From: Xenorhabdus sp014467285
GTDB lineage: Bacteria; Pseudomonadota; Gammaproteobacteria; Enterobacterales; Enterobacteriaceae
Direction of reading: 5' to 3'
DNA length: 64,000 bases
Assembly (NCBI RefSeq): GCF_014467285.1
Contig: NZ_NKHR01000005.1
Location: forward strand, 1-64,000
Both the position numbers and the translations under genes were made by a program. Positions 45,680-54,641 of this stretch are shown here, in pieces; position 1 is the stretch's first letter, and every line of letters starts with the position of its first letter. Below the pieces are notes generated by a model. That model saw only the letters and a list, made by a program, of their open reading frames with translations. It was not told the DNA's origin and made no database searches.

Positions 45680-48526
45680 TCAACGATTATCTGCTAGCCA
45701 CTTCTGCCAGCTATCACGCACCAATGTCTGCTGCTGGCTAAAATGGTCAGATGAAACCCGGCCAGGTAGTGTCTGCAAGGCAAGATGGTGGAGTTCATCA
45801 CGCATGGTGATATAAGCCTGCGTCAATGCCATCGCTTCCTGCTCATCCATAATATTATGATTCGCCATTAATTCGAAAATTCGCACATTATCAGACCAAC
45901 GGGTCAATTTGGCGTTTTCCGGCGCATAACGCAGCACCTGATACTGGGCAATAAACTCAATATCTGTGATCCCGCCCGGATCAGCCTTGATATCAAATTG
46001 ATCCTGTTGCTGACTGCCTAAATGCTGGTGCATTTTTTCGCGCATTTCACGCACTTGCTGGCGCAAAAACGCAGGGTCGCGAGGAATACATAATGTTTCA
46101 CGACGAATGCGCTCAAAGTCACTACGCATTTTCTCATCGCCAAAAACCATGCGTGCCCGAATCAACGCTTGGTGTTCCCAAGTCCATGCTTCATTTTTCT
46201 GGTAGTCATCAAAAGCCTCAAGCGTGCTGACCAACATTCCTGATTCACCGGATGGACGCAAGCGGGCGTCAACGTCATATAATATTCCCGACGCTGTTCG
46301 AGTACTGAACAGATGAATGATGCGTTGAGCAAGGCGCAAATAAAACTGACGGGCATCAATAGAGCGTGCACCGTCGGTCACTACTCCCATTGGGCAATCC
46401 AACAGGAAAACCAGATCCAAATCGGAACCATAACCTAGCTCCCAGCCCCCCAATTTGCCATAACCGATAATGGCAAACCCTAGCCCCCCTCGCCGGGATA
46501 AATGAACAGGAGTGCCGTAGCGCTTGACCATCTGGTTCCATGCCTGCTGCACAACAGCACCAATAATGGCTTCTGCCAGATAAGTCAGGTGATCACTCAC
46601 TTTCATCACCGGCAAAGCGCCTACAATGTCTTCTGCTGCAATCCGCAATAATTGGGCCTGCTTAAATTGACGTAAGGCTTCCAGCAATTGCTCTTCATCA
46701 TCCTCAGGGATACGCAGCAAATATTGATAAAGCTCATCGCGATAGGCTTCCATCGGCAACGGCTGATACAACGATTTTGGATCGAGCAGCTCATCCAGCA
46801 GCAAGGGGTGGCGGGTAAGCTGGCTGGCAATCATCGGGGAAGCGGCACACAGGCGGATCACGTGAACCATGACTTGCTCTGATTCCAGCATCAGTTCCAG
46901 GTAAGTCGTTCGGCTGACGATACTGAGTAACAGCGGGATAATCCGCTCCAAAACGGTATTAGCATCCTCCCGCACACCAATTTTTGCCAACAAGCGTGGC
47001 ATCAGTTGGTCAAGTACATCTCGTCCCCTTGGGCCGATCGTGCGTTTACTGACGTCCTGACGAAAAAGTGCGATCACATCCAGCATTTTCCGGGCTTCTG
47101 CTTCATCAAGATGAGGAATCAATGCGATGAGTTCGTCCCTGTTCAAAGCTTCCTGCCATAAACTTTTAAATGGCACATGGTTAGCTTCCTCGCCATTCTC
47201 TTCGCTTTCATCGCCTATCAATAACTGGAAAATACCTCGCACAGCATACATTTTGCGTTCTGTTTCTGCCATCAACGCATCCCAATCCGGAAAACCCATT
47301 CCCCAGGATAAACGAGCACGATCCAATATATTATCCGGCAAGGTTTGTGTTTGTTGATCGCGAATCGATTGCAGCAGGTTTTCAAGCCGACGCAAGAACA
47401 GATAACTTTCTTCGAGCTGCCTTACCTGTTCCGGTGGCAGTAAGGCCAGGTTTTCGATGGCCTTCAATGTTGGCAATAATGAACGGGATTGCAGGCTCGG
47501 CTCCCTTCCGCCACGAATAAGCTGAAAAACCTGAGTGATAAATTCGATTTCCCGGATCCCGCCCGCGCCTAATTTAATATTATCTTTTAATCCACGGCGA
47601 CGAACTTCCCGTTCAATCATGCCCTTCATATTCCGCAAGGACTGGATCACGCTAAAATCGATATAGCGACGGAAGACAAAAGGACGCAACATCTGACGTA
47701 ATTCCTGTGAATAAGCCTGCTCGTCATGCCCCAAAATACGCGCTTTCACCAACGCGTAACGCTCCCAGTCACGTCCTTGTTCCTGATAATAGTCTTCCAG
47801 AGCAGGGAAACTGAACACCAAAGGCCCACTGTCACCAAACGGACGCAGCCTCATGTCCACACGGTAAACAAATCCATCTACGGTTTGTTGATCCAACACT
47901 TTAATTAATTTCTGTCCCAAGCGAGTAAAAAACTGGGAGTTATCCATTTCACGGCGCCCGCCTTGGGTGACGCCACTTGCCGGATAAGCAAAAATAAGGT
48001 CGATGTCAGAGGAAAAATTGAGTTCTCCGCCGCCCAATTTACCCATTCCCAGAATTAACAACGGTTGTGCCACGCCATCGCTATTGGTCGGCGTTCCCCA
48101 ATCCTGACAGCAACGCTGGTAAAGCCAATCACGAGCGGCAACAATCAGGGTTTCAGCCAGCATACTTAACTGCTGTAAAGTCTGTTCTGTCGTGCTGCTT
48201 TGCAAAACCTGTGACCATGCAATCCTGACCAACATTCGATGACGGAACAGGCGCAAAACCCGCATCAATCCATTTTCATCATTTGCCGTAGACAATGCGT
48301 GTTCTAACCAGTGGGAATAACATTGCCATTCATCCGGTTGCGGCGGATTCTGGCGGATATCCTCCAGCCATGCGGGGTGAGAAAGTAAATTTTCTGCCAC
48401 AAAATCACTTAATGACAGGACAGCCTGTTCATGAAGTGAAAAAGGTGCGACTGTTCCTTCTAATGGCTGGAAATTCGCGATGACACGCTGTAATTGCTGA
48501 GCTAAAGGTGATGAAAATAGCAACAT
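45680..48526 (-). CDS. glnE: Glutamine synthetase adenylyltransferase / deadenylase
   Basis: Regulates glutamine synthetase by adding or removing AMP in response to PII. Two nucleotidyltransferase domains are clear: GMGKLGGGELNFSSDIDLIF (about residue 159) for deadenylylation and GYGKLGGWELGYGSDLDLVF (about residue 685) for adenylylation, with a helical linker between. Length 948 residues. Follows ygiF by 24 bp and precedes hldE. Confidence 0.98.
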   Translation of the reverse strand: MLLFSSPLAQQLQRVIANFQPLEGTVAPFSLHEQAVLSLSDFVAENLLSHPAWLEDIRQNPPQPDEWQCYSHWLEHALSTANDENGLMRVLRLFRHRMLVRIAWSQVLQSSTTEQTLQQLSMLAETLIVAARDWLYQRCCQDWGTPTNSDGVAQPLLILGMGKLGGGELNFSSDIDLIFAYPASGVTQGGRREMDNSQFFTRLGQKLIKVLDQQTVDGFVYRVDMRLRPFGDSGPLVFSFPALEDYYQEQGRDWERYALVKARILGHDEQAYSQELRQMLRPFVFRRYIDFSVIQSLRNMKGMIEREVRRRGLKDNIKLGAGGIREIEFITQVFQLIRGGREPSLQSRSLLPTLKAIENLALLPPEQVRQLEESYLFLRRLENLLQSIRDQQTQTLPDNILDRARLSWGMGFPDWDALMAETERKMYAVRGIFQLLIGDESEENGEEANHVPFKSLWQEALNRDELIALIPHLDEAEARKMLDVIALFRQDVSKRTIGPRGRDVLDQLMPRLLAKIGVREDANTVLERIIPLLLSIVSRTTYLELMLESEQVMVHVIRLCAASPMIASQLTRHPLLLDELLDPKSLYQPLPMEAYRDELYQYLLRIPEDDEEQLLEALRQFKQAQLLRIAAEDIVGALPVMKVSDHLTYLAEAIIGAVVQQAWNQMVKRYGTPVHLSRRGGLGFAIIGYGKLGGWELGYGSDLDLVFLLDCPMGVVTDGARSIDARQFYLRLAQRIIHLFSTRTASGILYDVDARLRPSGESGMLVSTLEAFDDYQKNEAWTWEHQALIRARMVFGDEKMRSDFERIRRETLCIPRDPAFLRQQVREMREKMHQHLGSQQQDQFDIKADPGGITDIEFIAQYQVLRYAPENAKLTRWSDNVRIFELMANHNIMDEQEAMALTQAYITMRDELHHLALQTLPGRVSSDHFSQQQTLVRDSWQKWLADNR

Positions 48527-48550
48527 GACTGGGTTTCCCTTGATTACCGT

Positions 48551-49519
48551 TTATCGAGACTGAGCCATCAAACATTGGGTTAACGCCAGCTTACATCGCA
48601 GCCATGAAGCGCTGTAACACAATATTTCTGCTGCTGCATCGGCAGCAGATAAGCTCTTCCTTAATTCAGAGAGTAAATCAGACAATCGCTCCAGTGCGGG
48701 TAAATGTCCGGCCTGCTTTTCAGTGAGCTGCATCACCGAATGTACAACACGAATCAATCCCATTTTACCTTCGTTCAGTCCCGCCAACCACCCTTCTTCC
48801 TGTTCCTGCCATTGCGTCAAAATTTCAGGAAGAAGCACAGACAATGGCTGCTGCCATTCCAATTCATCAGGGACACAGGATAACGCCTTATGCGACAAAC
48901 CATGAGCAAGTGCATATCCCCGTGCTGCTTTGCTTTTATTCGACAAACGCAGCCCATCCTGTGATGCCAGTGTATCTGCCAGTGACAGAATATCGGTGAT
49001 ATTGCCGTTTATCAGCTCCAACTCAAACTCACAAATGGGTAACGTCTGCTTTCCAGTACCTGTCTTTCCAGAGAAAATACTTCCTTGATCCAACACCACT
49101 TCAATTTCACTTTGCCTATAAGTCACAAGCCATCTTTCACGAGTGAAATCGGTGCTGCATAATGCAGTCAATTCAGCTTGCAGATGAGCAAGATCAGTAT
49201 CTTCAGGCCAGATATGTGGGGGAAACTGTGCTAAATCCAGCTCAGGATGATGCAGAGGTACATTGAATTCGGGACGCTGGTGCAACCCACCAATCACTTT
49301 ACCTGCGGTTTTGATTGTCATCTCATAGTGCCCGTCAAAACCACGGATGCGCAATCCCATATCCCAGCGCCGCAACTTATTATCCGGCGTCTCAAAATAA
49401 ATATTTGTCAGATGCTTTGGTGAAGTGTGTTGATGAGGAAGCTGAAATAATTGCTGGCGGACTGCTGATATCGCATCAGGCTTAACAGACAGTTTCAACT
49501 CTATCTCTACAGAACTCAT
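48551..49519 (-). CDS. ygiF: Inorganic triphosphatase YgiF, C-terminally shortened CHAD
   Basis: CYTH-domain triphosphatase. The CYTH core (residues 1-200) keeps SSVEIELKLSVKPDA with the ExExK signature, RGFDGHYEMTIK and EFELELING. The following CHAD segment is only about 100 residues long, giving 322 in total against 433 in E. coli YgiF. It ends at KLALTQCLMAQSR, at which point the E. coli protein continues for roughly 100 residues. The stop is clean and glnE begins 24 bp later, so this looks like a deletion that removed half of the CHAD domain. The CYTH active site appears intact. Confidence 0.9.
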   Translation of the reverse strand: MSSVEIELKLSVKPDAISAVRQQLFQLPHQHTSPKHLTNIYFETPDNKLRRWDMGLRIRGFDGHYEMTIKTAGKVIGGLHQRPEFNVPLHHPELDLAQFPPHIWPEDTDLAHLQAELTALCSTDFTRERWLVTYRQSEIEVVLDQGSIFSGKTGTGKQTLPICEFELELINGNITDILSLADTLASQDGLRLSNKSKAARGYALAHGLSHKALSCVPDELEWQQPLSVLLPEILTQWQEQEEGWLAGLNEGKMGLIRVVHSVMQLTEKQAGHLPALERLSDLLSELRKSLSAADAAAEILCYSASWLRCKLALTQCLMAQSR

Positions 49520-49634
49520 ATTTTTTTATTCCTCAATTCATATAACAGAATTTTTTATATACTGTTCACACTTGCGTTAACAAAAGAGAAAAATAAACCA
49601 CAATAGGGTGTTATCTCAACAATCATCATGCTCA

Positions 49635-49660
49635 CCTTGTTAAAAAACCCCCTAACAAGG
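49635..49660. repeat. 8-bp hairpin in the ygiF-ygiM divergent region
   Basis: CCTTGTTA pairs with TAACAAGG across a 10-nt loop. It is in the 271-bp promoter region shared by ygiF and ygiM; no T run follows on the plus strand, so a terminator is unlikely. Role unknown. Confidence 0.6.
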
Positions 49661-49790
49661 TCTGTATTCGGTCAGTTGAGAGAGGATTGATTCTGGTTTA
49701 CTGATTGCACCCACAAACTTAACTCTTTACTATTATTTGAGTAGTTTGAATCACGATTGGTCCATACACAAAGAGACAGTTGAATACAGA

Positions 49791-50411
49791 ATGAAAAAAC
49801 TACATCGATTATTTATCTTATTGTTGGGTTTCACGCTGCCATTATCCGTACATGCTGAAGAAACACGTTATATTTCTGATGAATTATCAGCCTACATTCG
49901 TAGCGGCCCAAACATTCAAAACCGTATCATTGGCTCACTGAATGCCGGTGAGGAAGTCATCCTGCTCAGCTCAAAATCAGAAAATGGTTTCTTTCAGGTA
50001 AAAGACCGCAAAGGACGTACAAGCTGGATCCTCGCAAGTGAACTCAGTGCCATTCCAAGCCTGCGTGAACGCCTGCCGGCTATGGAGCAAAAAATCCAAA
50101 CGCTGACCGAAAATCTGGCAAATATTGATGATACGTGGAATAAACGCACCGCAGAGTTACAAAACAAGGTAGCGACCAGTGATAAGATCATCAATGATCT
50201 AAAAAAAGAAAATGCACAGCTCCAGAGTAAATTAACCATCGCAGAGAAAAAGGTAGAAGCTGCTAATTTACAACTGGATGATAAACAAAGAGAAATTATC
50301 TTACAGTGGTTTACCTATGGCGGTGGCGTGGCCGGAATCGGTCTGATTTTGGGATTGGTATTGCCGCACATTATTCCACGCCGCAAAAAGAAAGATCGCT
50401 GGATGAGCTGA
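49791..50411 (+). CDS. ygiM: YgiM, SH3b-domain membrane protein
   Basis: 206 residues with a signal peptide (about 1-20), a bacterial SH3 domain (about 22-88: SDELSAYIRSGPNIQNRIIG), a long coiled coil (about 95-165) and a C-terminal membrane helix (about 170-192) ending in a basic tail. The topology suggests a periplasmic protein anchored in the inner membrane; function unknown. The ATG at 49791 (MKKLHRLFI) fits the signal peptide and E. coli; the frame is open 18 codons upstream. It lies 15 bp before cca, probably one operon. Confidence 0.93.
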   Translation: MKKLHRLFILLLGFTLPLSVHAEETRYISDELSAYIRSGPNIQNRIIGSLNAGEEVILLSSKSENGFFQVKDRKGRTSWILASELSAIPSLRERLPAMEQKIQTLTENLANIDDTWNKRTAELQNKVATSDKIINDLKKENAQLQSKLTIAEKKVEAANLQLDDKQREIILQWFTYGGGVAGIGLILGLVLPHIIPRRKKKDRWMS

Positions 50412-50426
50412 TTTAAGGAAGCAAGA

Positions 50427-51617
50427 GTGAAAGTCTATTTGGTTGGCGGCGCCGTTCGCGATCAATTATTGGGGCTGCCCGTTACTGAAAGGGACTGGGT
50501 GATCGTTGGCGGGGATCCAGAGACACTTCTATCAGAAGGATATCAACAGGTTGGGAAAGATTTCCCCGTTTTCCTGCACCCTAAAACCTATGAAGAGTAT
50601 GCACTGGCACGTACAGAAAGAAAATCTGGTCAGGGGTATACCGGTTTTACCTGTTATGCTGCTCCCGATGTGACACTGGAAGAAGATCTGCTGCGCCGTG
50701 ATTTAACAATTAACGCTATGGCCCAAACACCTGAAGGCGAATTGTTCGATCCTTATCATGGTGCCGATGATCTCAAAAATCGCACTTTGCGGCATGTTTC
50801 CGCCGCGTTTTCAGAAGATCCCTTGCGTGTATTGCGCTTGGCTCGTTTTGCCGCCCGCTTTGCCCATTTAGGCTTTTCCATTGCACCGGAAACCCAATCA
50901 TTGATTGCAGAGATGGTCGCAAGCGGTGAGTTATCATCATTGACCGCTGAACGAGTTTGGCGGGAAACTGAAAAAGCACTCACCACACAATCACCACAGG
51001 TCTATTTTCAAGTGCTACGCGATTGCGGCGCATTGGCTGTTCTTTTTCCTGAGATTGATAACTTGTTTAGCATTCCTCTGCCATTACGGGACGAACAACA
51101 GGAAAAAACGCCTCTCAGACTTGATGCCGGGCTTCACTCACTGCAAGTTTTGCGCATATCTACCCAATTGAGCGAAGAGACCGATATTCGTTTCGCTTCA
51201 CTATGCAGCCATATCGGCATTATGTCAGTGAAGCAAATGTGCGAACGGCTGCGTATTCCCAACTCAGTACGCGACTTAGCCACAATTGTGGCGCAATATC
51301 ACAGTTGGGTACATACCGCAGAGCAATTATCTCCCGAATCCCTGCTGGCCTTGTTTAATGCGGTGGATGCCTGGCGTAAGCCACAACGAATCGAACAATT
51401 AATTATCTGTAGTGAAGCAGATAACCGTGGCTATACCGGCTCGGAAGCTGCATCCTATCCACAAGGCAATTATTTACGCAAAGTTTTTACCATTGCCAGC
51501 CAAGTCAGCGTCCAAGAAGTGATTGCCCGTGGATTTCAAGGCGCGGAAATTCGCACAGAATTAGAACATCAGCGACGCCTTGCCATTGAAAACTGGAAAC
51601 AGCATTCAATCGATTAG
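50427..51617 (+). CDS. cca: CCA tRNA nucleotidyltransferase with degenerate HD domain
   Basis: Adds and repairs the 3' CCA of tRNA. The nucleotidyltransferase head is intact: LVGGAVRDQLLG, TERDWVIVGGDP (metal Asp at 23; the first position is Glu21 instead of Asp), LARTERKSGQGYTG and RRDLTINAMAQ. The C-terminal HD phosphohydrolase domain found in E. coli-type Cca is damaged: the CHDLGKG motif reads CSHIGIM, about 16 residues after it are missing, and the later EFHDLIH reads QYHSWVH. Length 396 against 412 residues. CCA addition is expected to remain, phosphodiesterase/phosphatase activity is not. Confidence 0.95.
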   Translation: MKVYLVGGAVRDQLLGLPVTERDWVIVGGDPETLLSEGYQQVGKDFPVFLHPKTYEEYALARTERKSGQGYTGFTCYAAPDVTLEEDLLRRDLTINAMAQTPEGELFDPYHGADDLKNRTLRHVSAAFSEDPLRVLRLARFAARFAHLGFSIAPETQSLIAEMVASGELSSLTAERVWRETEKALTTQSPQVYFQVLRDCGALAVLFPEIDNLFSIPLPLRDEQQEKTPLRLDAGLHSLQVLRISTQLSEETDIRFASLCSHIGIMSVKQMCERLRIPNSVRDLATIVAQYHSWVHTAEQLSPESLLALFNAVDAWRKPQRIEQLIICSEADNRGYTGSEAASYPQGNYLRKVFTIASQVSVQEVIARGFQGAEIRTELEHQRRLAIENWKQHSID

Positions 51618-51635
51618 TTGCCGATAATAAATAAC

Positions 51636-51674
51636 AAAGCGTCCCGATAATTCATTAAATTAGGACGCTTTTTT
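51636..51674 (+). terminator. Rho-independent terminator downstream of cca
   Basis: AAAGCGTCC pairs with GGACGCTTT around an 18-nt loop and ends in six T residues. It lies 18 nt past the cca stop. uppP, which follows cca in E. coli, is absent. Confidence 0.8.
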
Positions 51675-51701
51675 AATATGTGCGGCTAAGTAACCAGCCA
51701 A

Positions 51702-52058
51702 TTAACCTGCACTCCGCTCAATGACCACACCGACACTTTTTGCCTGTGCAACCGCTCCCGGTTTACTGACTTTGATTCTTACCCAAGGTGAATGAAATTG
51801 AGTCAATAAGATGTCCGCAACTTCTTCCGCCACCCGCTCGACCAAGGCAAAACGTTGGTTTTCCACATAGTTAATCACGGCTTGGCTCACCTTAGCATAA
51901 TCCAGACAGTGCTCAACATTATCACTGGAAGAGGCTCGTTTGTTATCCCATCCCATTTCGATATCGAACACTAATTTCTGCTTAATTGTTTGTTCCCAGT
52001 CATAAACACCGATCGTGGTAATCACTGCTAGTTCTTCAATAAATACGATATCCATCAC
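51702..52058 (-). CDS. folB: Dihydroneopterin aldolase
   Basis: Converts dihydroneopterin to 6-hydroxymethyl-dihydropterin in folate synthesis. Landmarks: FIEELAVITTIGVYDWEQ (catalytic Glu about residue 23 and Tyr), LDYAKVSQAV and RVAEEVADILL, ending in VSKPGAVAQAKSVGV. Length 118 residues. Divergent from plsY, as in E. coli. Confidence 0.97.
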   Translation of the reverse strand: MMDIVFIEELAVITTIGVYDWEQTIKQKLVFDIEMGWDNKRASSSDNVEHCLDYAKVSQAVINYVENQRFALVERVAEEVADILLTQFHSPWVRIKVSKPGAVAQAKSVGVVIERSAG

Positions 52059-52162
52059 GCCTTTTCCCCGTTTTTCGGTTCGCCAGATACCACTTCCGAC
52101 GAAATGTGCGTATTATCCACTGTTAGACTTAAGAAAACGACCCTTATCATTGGAGATATCTT

Positions 52163-52822
52163 ATGAGTGCAATCGCGCTTGGCATGATCATCTTCGCGTA
52201 CCTATGTGGCTCTATATCCAGCGCGATATTGATTTGCCGTTTGGCAAGGCTTCCGGATCCTCGTCAGCATGGTTCAGGCAATCCCGGGGCAACAAATGTA
52301 CTGCGCATCGGCGGTAAATGGGCCGCATTAGCCGTGCTGATTTGTGACGTCCTCAAAGGGATGGTTCCGGTTTGGCTGGCGTACAAACTGAATATTCCCC
52401 CATTTTATTTAGGTGTTATCGCCATTGCCGCCTGTCTGGGACATATTTATCCCATTTTCTTCCATTTCAAAGGGGGAAAAGGCGTAGCAACCGCTTTCGG
52501 GGCCATTGCCGCCATTGGTTGGGATCTCATGGGATTAATCGCCGGCACGTGGTTGCTGACAGTGCTGTTAAGTGGCTATTCTTCATTAGGCGCCATCATC
52601 GGTGCATTAATCGCTCCGTTCTACGTCTGGTGGTTCAAACCTGAATTCACTTTTCCCGTCGCCATGCTGTCATGTCTGGTGCTGGTTCGTCACCATGATA
52701 ATATCCAGCGCCTTTGGCGAGGGCAGGAAAGTCGCATCTGGCAGAAGTTGAAAAAGAAAAAAGAAATGACGGACAAAGAGAAAATCCAAGCTGCCAAAGA
52801 GCAGGAGCAACAAGACGATTGA
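52163..52822 (+). CDS. plsY: Acyl-phosphate--glycerol-3-phosphate acyltransferase
   Basis: Integral membrane enzyme that acylates glycerol 3-phosphate from acyl-phosphate. Five hydrophobic segments; the three catalytic loops read GSGNPGATNVLR (about residue 38), GHIYPIFFHFKGGKGVAT and LRHHDNI-like VRHHDNIQR. Length 219 residues; the charged C-terminal tail is longer than in E. coli (205). Confidence 0.96.
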   Translation: MSAIALGMIIFAYLCGSISSAILICRLARLPDPRQHGSGNPGATNVLRIGGKWAALAVLICDVLKGMVPVWLAYKLNIPPFYLGVIAIAACLGHIYPIFFHFKGGKGVATAFGAIAAIGWDLMGLIAGTWLLTVLLSGYSSLGAIIGALIAPFYVWWFKPEFTFPVAMLSCLVLVRHHDNIQRLWRGQESRIWQKLKKKKEMTDKEKIQAAKEQEQQDD

Positions 52823-52860
52823 TGTGGATGGCCTCAACAAGGGTAATAAGACATTTAAAA

Positions 52861-52886
52861 GGCTGAGCGCCAAATGACGTTCAGCC
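52861..52886 (-). terminator. Rho-independent terminator between convergent plsY and tsaD
   Basis: On the minus strand GGCTGAACG pairs with CGCTCAGCC (one G-U pair) around an 8-nt loop and is followed by TTTTAAA, 24 nt past the tsaD stop. It may also stop plsY transcription. Confidence 0.65.
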
Positions 52887-52910
52887 CATATCAAACAGCG
52901 TGTTTTTTTA

Positions 52911-53948
52911 TCATTTTTGCAGAGCAGGAAGATCCGCCAACGGCCAGCGTGCTTTTACCGTTACGCCCAATTCACCCGCAGTTCCGCCTTGCAGACGGAT
53001 CATGCCAGCCAATGCGATCATTGCACCATTATCAGTGCAGAATTCAGGACGGGCATAGAAAACTTCTCCCCCCAGTTTTTCCATTAATTCCTGCATTTTG
53101 GTACGCAATGTCCGGTTTGCACTCACCCCGCCTGCCATCACCAGACGTTTAAATCCCGTCTGTTCCAGCGCGCGCTTGCATTTAATCGACAGCGTATCCA
53201 CAACCGCATCTTCAAATGCACGGGCAATATCCGCTTTGGTTTGCTCATCTTCAACCGCATCATGACCGTGAATATTATTGCGGATTGTATTGGCAGCGAA
53301 TGTTTTCAGACCAGAGAAGCTAAAATCCAATCCCGGACGATCCGTCATTGGACGCGGGAAGACAAAACGTCCTGCTTTGCCCTGTTGCGCCATACGGGAA
53401 AGCACGGGGCCGCCCGGATAATCCAATCCGAGCAATTTTGCCGTCTTATCGAAGGCTTCACCGGCTGCATCATCAATGGATTCCCCTAACAGTTTGTACT
53501 CACCAATACCCGTGACACTAATAAGCTGAGTATGGCCACCAGAAACCAGCAAGGCGACAAAAGGGAACTCTGGGCTATTGTCTTCCAACATCGGTGCCAA
53601 TAAATGGCCTTCCATATGATGAACCGGAATAGCTGGCACATCCCACGCAAACGCCAGTGAACGTCCAATGGTTGCCCCAACCAGCAACGCGCCAACTAAA
53701 CCAGGTCCGGCAGTATAAGCAACAGCATCAATATCTTTATTTGTCAGGCCCGCTTCCTGCAAAGCCGCCTGAATCAAGGGAACCGTTTTACGAATGTGGT
53801 CACGGGACGCCAATTCAGGCACAACACCGCCATAATCAGCATGCAGCTTGACCTGACTGTACAATTGATTCGCTAGCAGACCGGCTTTGTCATCATAAAT
53901 TGCGATTCCGGTTTCATCGCAGGACGTTTCTATACCTAAAACTCGCAT
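52911..53948 (-). CDS. tsaD: tRNA N6-adenosine threonylcarbamoyltransferase, catalytic subunit
   Basis: Transfers threonylcarbamoyl to A37 of ANN-decoding tRNAs with TsaB and TsaE. Kae1/TsaD motifs: GIETSCDETGIAIYD (N-terminus), the iron site HHMEGHLLAP (about residue 111), LLVSGGHTQL, and VMAGGVSANRTLR near the C-terminus. Length 345 residues. Divergent from rpsU, as in most proteobacteria. Confidence 0.98.
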   Translation of the reverse strand: MRVLGIETSCDETGIAIYDDKAGLLANQLYSQVKLHADYGGVVPELASRDHIRKTVPLIQAALQEAGLTNKDIDAVAYTAGPGLVGALLVGATIGRSLAFAWDVPAIPVHHMEGHLLAPMLEDNSPEFPFVALLVSGGHTQLISVTGIGEYKLLGESIDDAAGEAFDKTAKLLGLDYPGGPVLSRMAQQGKAGRFVFPRPMTDRPGLDFSFSGLKTFAANTIRNNIHGHDAVEDEQTKADIARAFEDAVVDTLSIKCKRALEQTGFKRLVMAGGVSANRTLRTKMQELMEKLGGEVFYARPEFCTDNGAMIALAGMIRLQGGTAGELGVTVKARWPLADLPALQK

Positions 53949-54527
<579 letters not shown>

Positions 54528-54579
54528 TCCTTGCGGTCAATCCGCTTAGTGGTTGTATTAACAAACTACTGCAGTTAAA

Positions 54580-54610
54580 GGCCGTGCTTTCCAACAGGAA
54601 GCGCGGCTTA
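54580..54610 (+). terminator. Internal attenuator between rpsU and dnaG
   Basis: GCCGTGCTTTCC pairs with GGAAGCGCGGC (one G-U, one bulge) around AACA, followed by TTATTCT. The E. coli operon has a partial terminator at the same place that limits dnaG expression relative to rpsU. Confidence 0.75.
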
Positions 54611-54641
54611 TTCTCGTTCATCAACAGGCGTAAAAGGGCTT

